Assembly: GCA_028704555.1 (NCBI GenBank)
Contig: JAQWFD010000001.1
Span: forward strand, 1 to 64,000
From: Desulfobacterales bacterium
Lineage (GTDB): Bacteria > Desulfobacterota > Desulfobacteria > Desulfobacterales > JAQWFD01
DNA: 64,000 bases
Reading direction: 5' to 3'
Shown: one piece after another, positions 1-8,007 of the stretch
How the letters are laid out: each line of letters begins with the position of its first letter
How positions within the stretch are numbered: the first letter of the stretch is position 1
Notes under the pieces: model-generated
The model's database searches: none
Seen by the model: only the letters and a program-made list of their open reading frames with translations
Told to the model about the DNA's origin: nothing
Position numbers and translations under genes: made by a program

Positions 1-126
1 TGGCAAACATATGAACGCGAGAATCTGGGGGAACTTTCAGCCCTCGCCTTCTCTCAGGTACCGAGCAGCAGCTTAACGATAACCGGATTTTTCGTCAAGC
101 TCGAAAAACTGGATCATCGAGTATAA
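1..126 (+). CDS. C-terminal fragment of an unidentified protein
   Basis: Reading frame 1 is open from the first base of the window to a TAA at 124-126, giving 41 residues that end in TITGFFVKLEKLDHRV. The other two + frames stop sooner. The start lies outside the window. I do not recognise the protein. The composition is compatible with a folded C-terminus, but 41 codons is too short to be sure that this is a gene. It would be the upstream neighbour of the pilus locus, separated from flp by about 600 bp. Confidence 0.35.
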   Translation, partial: WQTYERENLGELSALAFSQVPSSSLTITGFFVKLEKLDHRV

Positions 127-274
127 AGTATGTAACTATCACCTTAATTTCATAGGTTTTCATTTTGATTTATCATGCCGTGCCACTTTATCCTCATCGA
201 GAAATTTACCGAAAGGTGCCGGACGTGCTCAGGTTTATCGAAATCATAAAAAAATTATTCATATTTCTCATGTC

Positions 275-290
275 TGGCATTTGTATTGCA
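275..290 (+). promoter_or_regulatory. Candidate sigma-54 (-24/-12) promoter upstream of flp
   Basis: The 16 bases TGGCATTTGTATTGCA match the sigma-54 consensus TGGCAYG-N4-TTGCW at nearly every defined position, with the invariant GG and GC correctly spaced (ten bases between them). It points toward flp, whose ATG lies about 440 bp downstream, so the transcript would carry a long untranslated leader. Nothing else on the + strand between it and flp looks like a gene. RpoN itself is encoded at 62263-63693 in this window. A match of this quality can arise by chance, and no enhancer-binding site was identified. Confidence 0.45.
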
Positions 291-495
291 TTCTACTCTG
301 TCAGTCTTCATTTGAGCAGATATGCGTTATTGTATTACCCCGATAGTATTTGCTCGTCGCTATAGTTTCTAAGATGTTCAACCAACGGGCCTATGACCCG
401 GAACAATTCCTTGCAACAGTTTGAATCAATCCAACGCATCAGATTTTTTCGTATCTTTATCGTTTTTTTTGGCATGGTTCTATTTTCGGTCATTG

Positions 496-520
496 CGTCA
501 TTCCCGCGGCGGGAATGACG
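496..520. repeat. Perfect 12-bp-arm palindrome of the GTCATTCCCGC type
   Basis: CGTCATTCCCGC at 496-507 is followed after one base by its exact reverse complement at 509-520. Related but diverged sequences occur at 11438-11460, 23050-23077 and about 24339-24371, all between genes. It behaves like a REP-type intergenic palindrome. It lies in the presumed flp leader and would form a strong RNA hairpin there. Confidence 0.6.
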
Positions 521-743
521 AGGACCTGATGCCCTGCTCTGAAAATGAATTTAGACGAAGGTAGGACTGGTGATTCAACCGGCCGGAAGTCCGATGAACA
601 TAAGCATTGAAAAAACGGGCAGGCATCCGAATCAAGCATGAAAGGAGGTGAGATAACCCGACAGCATATTTCATTCACAACCCCGATAATTATAAGGGCA
701 TTTCATCTATTCATACCCAAACCACCAACGAAAGGATTAAAAA

Positions 744-920
744 ATGAAAAAACTGATTCAATTTATCAATGATGAAGAAGGCGCAACCGCTGTGGAATAC
801 GCACTGATGGTAGCACTGATTGCCGTAGCTATTATAGCCGGAGCAAAGGCACTCGGTGGCGCATTAGGTGATAAATTTAACAATGTTGCAACCACTATTA
901 GTGGAACTGCATCGTCATAA
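744..920 (+). CDS. flp: Flp-type class IVb prepilin
   Basis: This 58-residue protein is the major subunit of the Tad/Flp pilus. It starts MKKLIQFINDEEGATAVEYA: a short basic leader, a glycine at residue 13 as the prepilin peptidase cleavage site, then a mature N-terminus with Glu at +5 and Tyr at +6, the Flp signature. A hydrophobic helix of about 20 residues follows, and the tail is short and Thr/Ser-rich. AAAGG at 731-735 is the ribosome binding site. It is the first gene of the tad locus, and a 14-bp hairpin sits between it and cpaA. The predicted pathway is membrane insertion, cleavage by CpaA and polymerisation by CpaF/TadB/TadC. Confidence 0.93.
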   Translation: MKKLIQFINDEEGATAVEYALMVALIAVAIIAGAKALGGALGDKFNNVATTISGTASS

Positions 921-959
921 AGCATGTATTCCACCAGCTGAGTTAACGATCCTCCCAAA

Positions 960-991
960 CACCCACCGGAACAATGATGTTCCGGTGGGTG
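960..991 (+). promoter_or_regulatory. Strong hairpin between flp and cpaA
   Basis: CACCCACCGGAACA at 960-973 pairs perfectly with 978-991 around an ATGA loop, a 14-bp GC-rich stem. There is no T-run after it, so it is not a classical intrinsic terminator. Its position just 3' of the abundant pilin message fits a partial transcription block or an RNase barrier that keeps flp mRNA in excess over the assembly genes. That role is inferred. Confidence 0.65.
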
Positions 992-1026
992 GATCACCTT
1001 TATCAACCCGAACCTGTGAGTCCGCC

Positions 1027-1587
1027 ATGCCATTATCCGACAATGTCTTTTTAACCAGTTATTTAGTTTTTGTATTGATCACCGCCGGAGTCATTGACTG
1101 GCGGTCACAGAAAATTCCCAATCTTCTGACCTTTCCGACCATGGTTCTGGCTCTTGCCGGACATGGGCTGATCAACGGCATGGACGGGGTATGGTTCAGC
1201 ATGAGCGGACTTGCGGCCGGGATCGGGGTGTTTATCATTCCGTTCCTGATGGGGGGCATGGGCGCCGGCGACGCCAAATTAATGGGTGCTGCCGGCGCCG
1301 TGCTCGGTCCCAGAGGCATTTTCATCGCATTTATATTTACCGCACTGATCGGCGGTGTGTACTCCCTGATATTAATTGTTACGCACCGCACGATCTTCAA
1401 AGGATTTTTCGACCGGCATTTAACAACATTGATCACTTTTTTATTCACCCGACAATTTATTCCCGAACCCATGGTTGTCCATGAGAAAAAGCCCCGGCTT
1501 TGCTATGGAATCGCCATTGCACTGGGAACCCTCACCTATGTGATGATGGATTTAACCGGATATCAATTCAACATGTTACCCCATTAA
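1027..1587 (+). CDS. cpaA: Prepilin peptidase CpaA/TadV (A24 family)
   Basis: This inner-membrane aspartyl protease processes Flp prepilin and the TadE-like pseudopilins. The 186-residue product is almost entirely hydrophobic helices and lacks the N-terminal zinc/methylase domain of PilD, as is usual for CpaA. The first catalytic Asp lies in VIDWRSQKIPN near residue 22 and the second in GMGAGDAKLMG (GxGD motif) near residue 80. The frame is open upstream to 868, but that would run over flp, so I chose the ATG at 1027. The ribosome binding site there is weak, which may mean limited translation compared with flp. Confidence 0.9.
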   Translation: MPLSDNVFLTSYLVFVLITAGVIDWRSQKIPNLLTFPTMVLALAGHGLINGMDGVWFSMSGLAAGIGVFIIPFLMGGMGAGDAKLMGAAGAVLGPRGIFIAFIFTALIGGVYSLILIVTHRTIFKGFFDRHLTTLITFLFTRQFIPEPMVVHEKKPRLCYGIAIALGTLTYVMMDLTGYQFNMLPH

Positions 1588-1599
1588 AGGAGGTTGAGT

Positions 1600-2433
1600 A
1601 TGGGAAATTGGAAAGCGAGTGTTCCCATCCTGCTGGCATTGATCATTGCCACTTCAGGAAGCTTCTTTCTGTACAACTGGATTCAGACCACGACGGCCCC
1701 CAGGGAAACCGTTGAAGTGGCGACCCAGGCGGTTCCCGTGGCCGTGGCGGCATCTGATCTGCCGTGGGGCACCCGGCTGGAGCCTGACATGGTCAAGATG
1801 GTCCCCTTTTTAAAAGAAAGCCTGCCGAACGGATATTTTTCGGATGTCAATTCCCTGAAAGGCCGAGTGCTGCTGGCATCCATGAAGACAAAAGAAGCAA
1901 TCTCCGAACACCATCTGGCACCGGTCTCGGTCACCATCGGCGGCGTTTCTGCGGTTCTTAAACCCGGCAAACGCGCTATTGCGGTAAAAGGCGATAAAAT
2001 CATCGGTATTTCGGGATTCATCAACCCGGCGAATCGGATCGATGTGCTGGTCACCCTGACCGAACCCGTTACGAATACGGAAAAAACCAAACTCGTACTT
2101 GAAAACGTGCTGGTTCTGGCCACCGGCACGCAGATCCAGAAAAACGACAAGGGCGAGCCCGCGCCTGTGGACGTGTACACCCTGGAGGTCTCCCCGGAAG
2201 AATCAGAAACGCTGGCATTGGCCGCAGCCAGGGGAAAACTTCAGTTTGCCCTGAGAAATTCAACGGACTCAGAATCGGTCCTGACCCGGGGAGCCACCAT
2301 TCCCACAACCCTTGCATCGCTATACATGGCCCCCCAAAAACCCCTGAAAAAACCGGTTCGCCGTCACTCCCGCACCACTACGGTAGAAACGATCAAGGGA
2401 AGTGAACTCAGCAAAACAAAATTAAAACTTTAA
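1600..2433 (+). CDS. cpaB: Flp pilus assembly protein CpaB/RcpC
   Basis: The protein has 277 residues with one N-terminal membrane anchor (about 8-26) followed by a SAF domain (about 45-110, including VAASDLPWGTRLEPDMVKMV) and the RcpC/CpaB C-terminal region (about 115-230). It is a periplasmic component thought to link the inner-membrane assembly platform to the CpaC secretin. The start at 1600 is set by AAAGGAGG at 1586-1593; the upstream TTG at 1594 overlaps that site and is unlikely. The basic, Thr-rich C-terminal 40 residues are probably unstructured. Confidence 0.88.
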   Translation: MGNWKASVPILLALIIATSGSFFLYNWIQTTTAPRETVEVATQAVPVAVAASDLPWGTRLEPDMVKMVPFLKESLPNGYFSDVNSLKGRVLLASMKTKEAISEHHLAPVSVTIGGVSAVLKPGKRAIAVKGDKIIGISGFINPANRIDVLVTLTEPVTNTEKTKLVLENVLVLATGTQIQKNDKGEPAPVDVYTLEVSPEESETLALAAARGKLQFALRNSTDSESVLTRGATIPTTLASLYMAPQKPLKKPVRRHSRTTTVETIKGSELSKTKLKL

Positions 2434-2455
2434 TCTTCCGGGAGGAATGTCATCC

Positions 2456-3892
2456 ATGTCGACACACTCAAACAAATGGTACCATGCCGTTATAACCGCG
2501 ATCATCGCTTTGACGATTGCCGCGGCATCGCCTGCGGCAGGGGCGGCCGATTCAGTAATAACCGGCCCTGTAACCCCTCAACCGCTTCAAATGATATCCG
2601 GAAAATCCACCATTCTTAAAAGTACGCTGCCGGTAAAACGCGTTTCCATCGCTGATCCGGAAGTGGCCGATTTTATTCTTCTCTCACCCAATGAGATATA
2701 CGTGACGGCAAAAAAAGCCGGCACCACCAACCTGACCCTGTGGCAAAACGGCAGGCTCAATGCGATTTATGATCTGGAGGTCAGCTACGATTTATCCCGA
2801 CTGAAGCAACTTCTCCATGAAACGCTTCCCAATGAGAAGGAACTTCGCGTCATGGCAACGCATGATTCCATCACCCTTGCCGGAAGCGTGTCGAGCACCG
2901 TCAATCTTTCTCAGGCAATGGCGCTGGCCCGTGCCTTTGCGCCGGAGGAAAAGGTAACCAACCTGGTTGAAGTCGGTGGCGTGCATCAGGTGATGCTGGA
3001 AATCCGAATGGCCGAAATTTCCAAGAGTACCACAAAACAATTTGGGATTAACTTCAACTATTCCCGGGGGGACCGGGACTTCGGCGTCAGCCTGCTGGGC
3101 GGATTGAGCCAGCTGGTCAGCCCGGATGACGCCAACATCGCTTCATCAGGCGGTTTCGGGCTCAATGTATCTGAATCGGTCAACTCCTTTTTCCGTTTTC
3201 ATAACGGCAGCGCCGACTGGACCGGTTTTATTGACGCCCTGAAAGAGGATGGTCTGGTCAAAATACTGGCCGAACCCACCCTGATCGCGTTAAGCGGACA
3301 GAGCGCCGAGTTTCTTGCCGGGGGGGAATTTCCCGTACCCGTACCCCAGGGGCTGGGATCGGTTGCCATTGAATACAAAAAATTCGGTGTCAGTCTGGCA
3401 TTTACCCCGACGGTTCTGGATAACAATAAAATCAGCATCAAACTCACCCCGGAAGTCTCCGAGCTGGACTTTTCAACGGCGGTACAGTTTTCCGGATTTG
3501 TAATTCCGGGGATTACCACACGCCAAGCATCCACCGTCATTGAACTCGGAGACGGTCAGAGCTTTGCCGTGGCCGGTCTGTTACAGGAAACCATCCGGGA
3601 CGATATTTCAAAATTTCCGGTCCTCGGAGACATCCCCATACTCGGCGCCCTGTTTCGCAGTCATGCGTTTCAGAAAAATGAAACCGAACTGGTCATTATC
3701 GCCACCCCTCACCTGGTAACACCGACAGATGAAGAAAACCTGTCTCTCCCGACCGATTTTTACATCGAACCCAACGACTGTGAATTTTACATCGAGGGGA
3801 GAAATCAGGGGAGAGAAAAACACCGGCTGCCTGAAATAACCGGAAATCTGGACGGAGAATTCGGCCATTCCCTGCCGGTGGCGGGCGAATAA
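2456..3892 (+). CDS. cpaC: Outer-membrane secretin CpaC/RcpA
   Basis: This is the outer-membrane channel of the Flp pilus. The 478-residue product has a signal peptide ending near AAGA (about residue 30), an N-terminal pilus assembly domain (about 45-115, with the VSIADPEVADF motif typical of CpaC), a BON-like segment (about 120-170) and the secretin domain (about 200-430, containing VPVPQGLG and the conserved PVLGDIPILGALFRS near the end). GGAGG at 2441-2445 gives 10-base spacing to the ATG at 2456; the ATG at 2447 is too close to it. It lies 22 bp after cpaB. Confidence 0.92.
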   Translation: MSTHSNKWYHAVITAIIALTIAAASPAAGAADSVITGPVTPQPLQMISGKSTILKSTLPVKRVSIADPEVADFILLSPNEIYVTAKKAGTTNLTLWQNGRLNAIYDLEVSYDLSRLKQLLHETLPNEKELRVMATHDSITLAGSVSSTVNLSQAMALARAFAPEEKVTNLVEVGGVHQVMLEIRMAEISKSTTKQFGINFNYSRGDRDFGVSLLGGLSQLVSPDDANIASSGGFGLNVSESVNSFFRFHNGSADWTGFIDALKEDGLVKILAEPTLIALSGQSAEFLAGGEFPVPVPQGLGSVAIEYKKFGVSLAFTPTVLDNNKISIKLTPEVSELDFSTAVQFSGFVIPGITTRQASTVIELGDGQSFAVAGLLQETIRDDISKFPVLGDIPILGALFRSHAFQKNETELVIIATPHLVTPTDEENLSLPTDFYIEPNDCEFYIEGRNQGREKHRLPEITGNLDGEFGHSLPVAGE

Positions 3893-3950
3893 GTTCATTC
3901 CTGCCATACGGAAAATGGAATTTTAACAGCGTCAAACTCGGGAGGTTTCC

Positions 3951-4244
3951 ATGAAATTCAAACAACTGACACTGATTGGTCTTACCGCAATCCTGACATT
4001 TCTGTTCGGCTGTGCCGAACATTATCAGGAAAAGACACTATTAGAGAAAAACTGGGGCAAATCATTTGAAACCGCACGCTACCAACAGATTCTGAATCCG
4101 GAAGCCGGAAAAAGCATGGCGCAAGTGACCGGGCTTGACGGTCAGGCGGCGCTGAACAATCTGACCAAATATCGTACTGATTTTGAAAAAGCAACCGAAG
4201 CCCCGTCGTATAATCTGAATTTAACCGGAAGCGGCGGAAAATAA
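3951..4244 (+). CDS. Small Tad-locus lipoprotein
   Basis: The 97-residue product begins with a lipoprotein signal peptide whose lipobox is LFGC (Cys at residue 21). The remainder is hydrophilic and ends in NLNLTGSGGK. GGGAGG at 3940-3945 is a good ribosome binding site. Its place between the secretin and cpaE suggests an accessory such as a secretin pilotin or a stabilising periplasmic partner, but I recognise no named domain and the role is inferred only from position. Confidence 0.75.
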   Translation: MKFKQLTLIGLTAILTFLFGCAEHYQEKTLLEKNWGKSFETARYQQILNPEAGKSMAQVTGLDGQAALNNLTKYRTDFEKATEAPSYNLNLTGSGGK

Positions 4245-4259
4245 AACGGACAGACAGCG

Positions 4260-4331
4260 ATGAGACTTAAAAATGACAACGGCGCTGCCGCCACCGAAGC
4301 GAAGCGATCCCAATGGAATAACCCATCATGA
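4260..4331 (+). pseudogene. Short TadE-like remnant
   Basis: A 23-codon frame reads MRLKNDNGAAATEAKRSQWN and stops after three more residues. The opening RLKNDNGAAATE closely resembles the start of TadE/TadG pseudopilins (compare KKCNGATAVEFA at 11572 and GCKKGVAAVEFA at 12059). After Glu the hydrophobic helix is missing. It lies 15 bp past the lipoprotein, before cpaE, where some loci may carry a TadE-like gene. I read it as the deleted remains of a third pseudopilin gene. It is too short to exclude coincidence. Confidence 0.4.
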
Positions 4332-4456
4332 GTTTCAATTCATAAACCTGAATACGATCCGACGTACAACGTAACTATCTGTTATCATATGAAACATATC
4401 TCTATCATCCGCAGCATCCCGAATCTCATAGAATAACAGGCTGGGAGAAGGAATAC

Positions 4457-5617
4457 ATGGTTGGAAATGAATACCTATTCAAATTATCCGTAAACACAAT
4501 GGATTTAGGCCAGATTTTCCTGGAAAGTTTTCTGGAAGCCAAAGAATTCAAGCTGCTGCCGCCTGAAGACAGCCGTCGACCCGATCTTCTGGTGTTTGAA
4601 TTGAGCCGCGATACGACAAAGGAACTTGACTTCATTCAGTCCCTTCTGGATGCCGATAAAGTGGGCGAAGTATTCCTGACTTCCGAGCATACCGACCCTG
4701 AAACGCTGATGAAAGCCATGCGCATCGGGGCAAAAGAATTTTTCTCTCAACCAATCAAGAAAGATCAGATCCGGGCAGCGCTGGAAACGTTTAAAAACAG
4801 ACAAAACCATTCCGGCCCGAAAACCGTCCATAAATCCGGCCAGATTTTAAGCGTGATGGGCAGCAAGGGAGGGGTCGGTTCCACCACGGTGGCCGTCAAT
4901 CTGGCAGCCGCCCTGACGGACAAAGATCAGAATAAATCCGTGGCGCTTCTGGACATGAATATATTATTCGGGGAGATCCCGCTCTTTCTGGAAATCACAC
5001 CTAAATTCCATTGGGGAGAAATTACCAAAAATATTGACCGGCTCGATGAAACCTTCCTGATGAATGTCTTGTCCCGGCATGACTCAGGCCTTCATATACT
5101 GCCGTCCCCGGGATATCTGAACGGACACCAGGCGCCCACACCGGCGATGATGGCCCGTCTTCTGGAACTGATGAAAAAACATTTTGATTTTGTCATTATC
5201 GACAGCGGCCAGACAACGGATGAAACCTCTTTAAAAATATTTCAGATGTCGGACCAGCTGCTTCTGGTAACGATCCTGAGCCTTCCCTGCCTGTCCAATA
5301 CCAACAAGCTGATCCAGTCTCTGAGTACTTACGGCTATATGGAGAAAAGTCGGATAAAAGTCGTGATGAACCGCTATATCAAAAAAAGTGATCTGTCTCT
5401 GGAGGATGCCAGAGCCAGTATTCACGGTGAGTTATTCTGGACAATTCCGAATGATTATACAACCACCATGGCCGCCATCAATCAGGGAAAATTAATTTCC
5501 CAAATCTCTCCGAAATCGCCAATTTCAAAAAATTTTAAAAAAATGGCCGAAGCGATCTGTCCGATGGAACGTGGTCACGATAAAAAACGCTGGGGATTTT
5601 TTAAAAGGAGAACTTAA
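4457..5617 (+). CDS. cpaE: Pilus localisation ATPase CpaE/TadZ
   Basis: The protein has 386 residues. An N-terminal receiver-like domain (about 1-120, with the [18 protein letters not shown] pattern of atypical receivers) precedes a MinD/ParA-type ATPase (about 130-370). The deviant Walker A is SKGGVGSTT near residue 137, and FVIIDSG near 255 is the Walker B region. TadZ proteins localise the Tad machine to a cell pole or site. AAGGA at 4448-4452 supports the start. The following cpaF starts only 5 bp after the stop codon. Confidence 0.9.
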   Translation: MVGNEYLFKLSVNTMDLGQIFLESFLEAKEFKLLPPEDSRRPDLLVFELSRDTTKELDFIQSLLDADKVGEVFLTSEHTDPETLMKAMRIGAKEFFSQPIKKDQIRAALETFKNRQNHSGPKTVHKSGQILSVMGSKGGVGSTTVAVNLAAALTDKDQNKSVALLDMNILFGEIPLFLEITPKFHWGEITKNIDRLDETFLMNVLSRHDSGLHILPSPGYLNGHQAPTPAMMARLLELMKKHFDFVIIDSGQTTDETSLKIFQMSDQLLLVTILSLPCLSNTNKLIQSLSTYGYMEKSRIKVVMNRYIKKSDLSLEDARASIHGELFWTIPNDYTTTMAAINQGKLISQISPKSPISKNFKKMAEAICPMERGHDKKRWGFFKRRT

Positions 5618-5622
5618 ATTCT

Positions 5623-6957
5623 ATGAAAACAAATCAAAACGCACTGCCTCTCCGGTCCGGGCTGCATTATATGACCGATGAATATTTTGATTTAAAGACT
5701 CGAATCCACAACAAGCTGTTGGATATGATCGACCTGACCCTTATCGACAAGCTGGATCACGACACCCTCAGCTCCAAAATCCGATCCGTTATCGAAACCA
5801 TTTTGAAACAGGAAGCTCACAATCTTCCCCTGAATTTATCCGAAAGGGAAAAATTTTACACGGAAATACTCGATGAAGTGTTGGGGCTCGGCCCTCTGGA
5901 GCCATTGCTGAAAGATACCACCGTATCGGACATTCTGGTCAATAATTACAAACAGGTTTACGTCGAAAGGTTCGGCAAACTCGAACCTACAGCGGTTCGA
6001 TTCAAGGACAACGATCACCTGATGAAAATCATCGACCGAATCGTTTCATCGGTCGGCCGCCGCATTGACGAGTCGACACCGATGGTCGATGCCCGACTGG
6101 CCGACGGCTCCAGGGTCAACGCCATCATCCCCCCGCTTGCTCTGGACGGACCGTCTCTGTCCATCCGTAAATTTGCAACAATTCCGCTTGAACTGGATGA
6201 TTTGATCAACTTAAAAACATTGACGCCCCAAATCGGGGAAATACTGAAGGGAGTCGTCAAATCAAAGCTCAATGTGCTCATTTCCGGAGGCACCGGCAGC
6301 GGTAAAACCACCCTGCTGAACGTTCTCTCCCGGTTTATTCCCGAAAACGAACGCATCATCACCATTGAGGACGCTGCCGAGTTGCAGCTTAAGCAGGAAC
6401 ACATCGTTCGGCTGGAAACCCGACCGGCCAACATCGAAGGCAAAGGAGAGATCATGCAGCGCGATCTCGTCAAAAACAGCCTGAGAATGCGACCCGACCG
6501 GATCATTATCGGGGAGGTCCGGGGGAAAGAGGCGTTTGACATGCTCCAGGCCATGAATACCGGCCATGACGGTTCGTTAACCACCATTCATGCCAACTCG
6601 GCCCGGGATGCCCTCATGAGGCTGGAAACCATGGTGGCGATGGCAAATTTTGATATTCCCAGCGATTTTTTAAAGCGATTCATCAGCTCCGCCATTCATG
6701 TAATCATTCAGGTTTCACGGCTTGCGGACGGAAAGCGGAGAATCGTCAGCCTTCAGGAAGTTACCGGAATGGAAGGGGATATCATTACGATGCAGGAAAT
6801 CTTTTGTTTCCACAGCTCCCGGATCGATCCCGACGGCACCGTACGAGGATGGTTCAGATTCGGAGGAATCCGCCCGAAATTCATACAGAAATTTAAGGCA
6901 CACGGCGTCCATGTCCCACAGGATCTGTTTGATTCGACAAACCTGTCGGAAGTATAA
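5623..6957 (+). CDS. cpaF: Pilus assembly/retraction ATPase CpaF/TadA
   Basis: This is the cytoplasmic secretion ATPase (type II/IV secretion family) that powers Flp pilus extension and, in some Tad systems, retraction. The 444-residue product has the usual N-terminal helical domain, Walker [15 protein letters not shown] near residue 225, an Asp box ([13 protein letters not shown]), Walker B ([12 protein letters not shown]) and a His box ([11 protein letters not shown]). The length fits the family. The ribosome binding site AAAGGAG lies inside the end of cpaE, so the two are probably translated together. Confidence 0.95.
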   Translation: MKTNQNALPLRSGLHYMTDEYFDLKTRIHNKLLDMIDLTLIDKLDHDTLSSKIRSVIETILKQEAHNLPLNLSEREKFYTEILDEVLGLGPLEPLLKDTTVSDILVNNYKQVYVERFGKLEPTAVRFKDNDHLMKIIDRIVSSVGRRIDESTPMVDARLADGSRVNAIIPPLALDGPSLSIRKFATIPLELDDLINLKTLTPQIGEILKGVVKSKLNVLISGGTGSGKTTLLNVLSRFIPENERIITIEDAAELQLKQEHIVRLETRPANIEGKGEIMQRDLVKNSLRMRPDRIIIGEVRGKEAFDMLQAMNTGHDGSLTTIHANSARDALMRLETMVAMANFDIPSDFLKRFISSAIHVIIQVSRLADGKRRIVSLQEVTGMEGDIITMQEIFCFHSSRIDPDGTVRGWFRFGGIRPKFIQKFKAHGVHVPQDLFDSTNLSEV

Positions 6958-6974
6958 CCCGAAAGGAATGCATC

Positions 6975-7943
6975 ATGAAATTTGCCGTTATCGGTGTCAT
7001 CATTTTTATCCTCTCCGTACTGATTATCGAACTTGCCGTGTATGCATTAAAGCAGATGCACTCGGCAAATCGTTCCAAAGTACGAAAACGGCTCAGAAAA
7101 TATTCCTATATTCAAACCGGTTCGGAGCATGACGACATCATCCGGAGAAGAATTTTAAGCGAAATTCCGGGCCTGAACCGGTTGCTCTGGAATATCCCCG
7201 GAATGCCGCATATGGATCTGCTCATTCAACAGGCCAATGCCAAAAGCTCTCTGGGATATTTTATCCTCCTGACATTATTGTTGCCGCTTTCAAGCTTTTT
7301 AATCGGCACGATGCTGTCATATTCTGCCATCATATCGGCATTGATTGCAATGGCGTCGGGCAGTCTGCCGTTTTTGGCACTCCTGTATATGAAAAAAAAA
7401 CGGATTGAAAAATTCCGGAAGCAATTGCCCGAAGGCTTAGAGCTGATCGCCAGAGCATTAAAAGCAGGGCACGCCCTGTCCAGCGGGATTAAACTGGTGG
7501 CGGATGAATTTTCAGACCCCATGGGCCCGGAATTTGACGAAACCATAGACGAAATCAATTTTGGCGTCAGTACGCCGAACGCCCTGAAAAATCTCGGCAG
7601 ACGTATTAATTGCCCGGAATTGCATTATTTCATCGTTGCCGTCATTTTACAGCGTGAAACCGGAGGAAACCTGGCGGAAATTATCGAATCCATCGCCTGG
7701 CTGATCCGGGAACGGTTCAAGCTTCGGGGAAAAATAAACGTATTGGCATCGGAAGGCAAATTATCCGCCATGGTGCTTACCGGACTGCCGTTTGTCGTTG
7801 CACTGTTTCTTCAGATATCCAATCCCGATTACCTGAATGTCCTTTTCACTGATCCGGTCGGCAAAATCATGTTGATCGCGGCCGGAACGATGATGCTCAT
7901 TGGAATTTTTATCATGAAACGAATGATTGAAATTAAAGTGTAA
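6975..7943 (+). CDS. tadB: Inner-membrane platform protein TadB
   Basis: The 322-residue product is a type II secretion F-domain protein. It has a membrane helix at about 2-25, a basic linker, two helices at about 92-135, the T2SSF domain (about 155-280, including EGLELIARALKAGHALSSGI) and two further helices at the C-terminus. It forms the inner-membrane platform together with TadC and is driven by CpaF. GAAAGG precedes the ATG, 17 bp after cpaF. Confidence 0.92.
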   Translation: MKFAVIGVIIFILSVLIIELAVYALKQMHSANRSKVRKRLRKYSYIQTGSEHDDIIRRRILSEIPGLNRLLWNIPGMPHMDLLIQQANAKSSLGYFILLTLLLPLSSFLIGTMLSYSAIISALIAMASGSLPFLALLYMKKKRIEKFRKQLPEGLELIARALKAGHALSSGIKLVADEFSDPMGPEFDETIDEINFGVSTPNALKNLGRRINCPELHYFIVAVILQRETGGNLAEIIESIAWLIRERFKLRGKINVLASEGKLSAMVLTGLPFVVALFLQISNPDYLNVLFTDPVGKIMLIAAGTMMLIGIFIMKRMIEIKV

Positions 7944-8007
7944 CGGCGTCTCAAGGAATTGATGTGCATAAAATACTGACCATTTTAACCTCGGAGGGCC
8001 CTACGAT

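Noticed and set aside
165..365. 66-residue + strand frame in the flp leader
   Set aside because: It uses TTG, has no ribosome binding site and has an unlikely composition (low-complexity Tyr/Leu/Ile). It overlaps the sigma-54 element.
868..1026. Upstream extension of the cpaA frame
   Set aside because: The start at 868 lies inside flp in another frame, and the added residues are not hydrophobic or conserved-looking. The ATG at 1027 gives a normal CpaA.
6015..6587. 190-residue antisense frame in cpaF
   Set aside because: It lies wholly opposite a clear ATPase gene. Ser/Met/Arg-rich composition is typical of a shadow frame.
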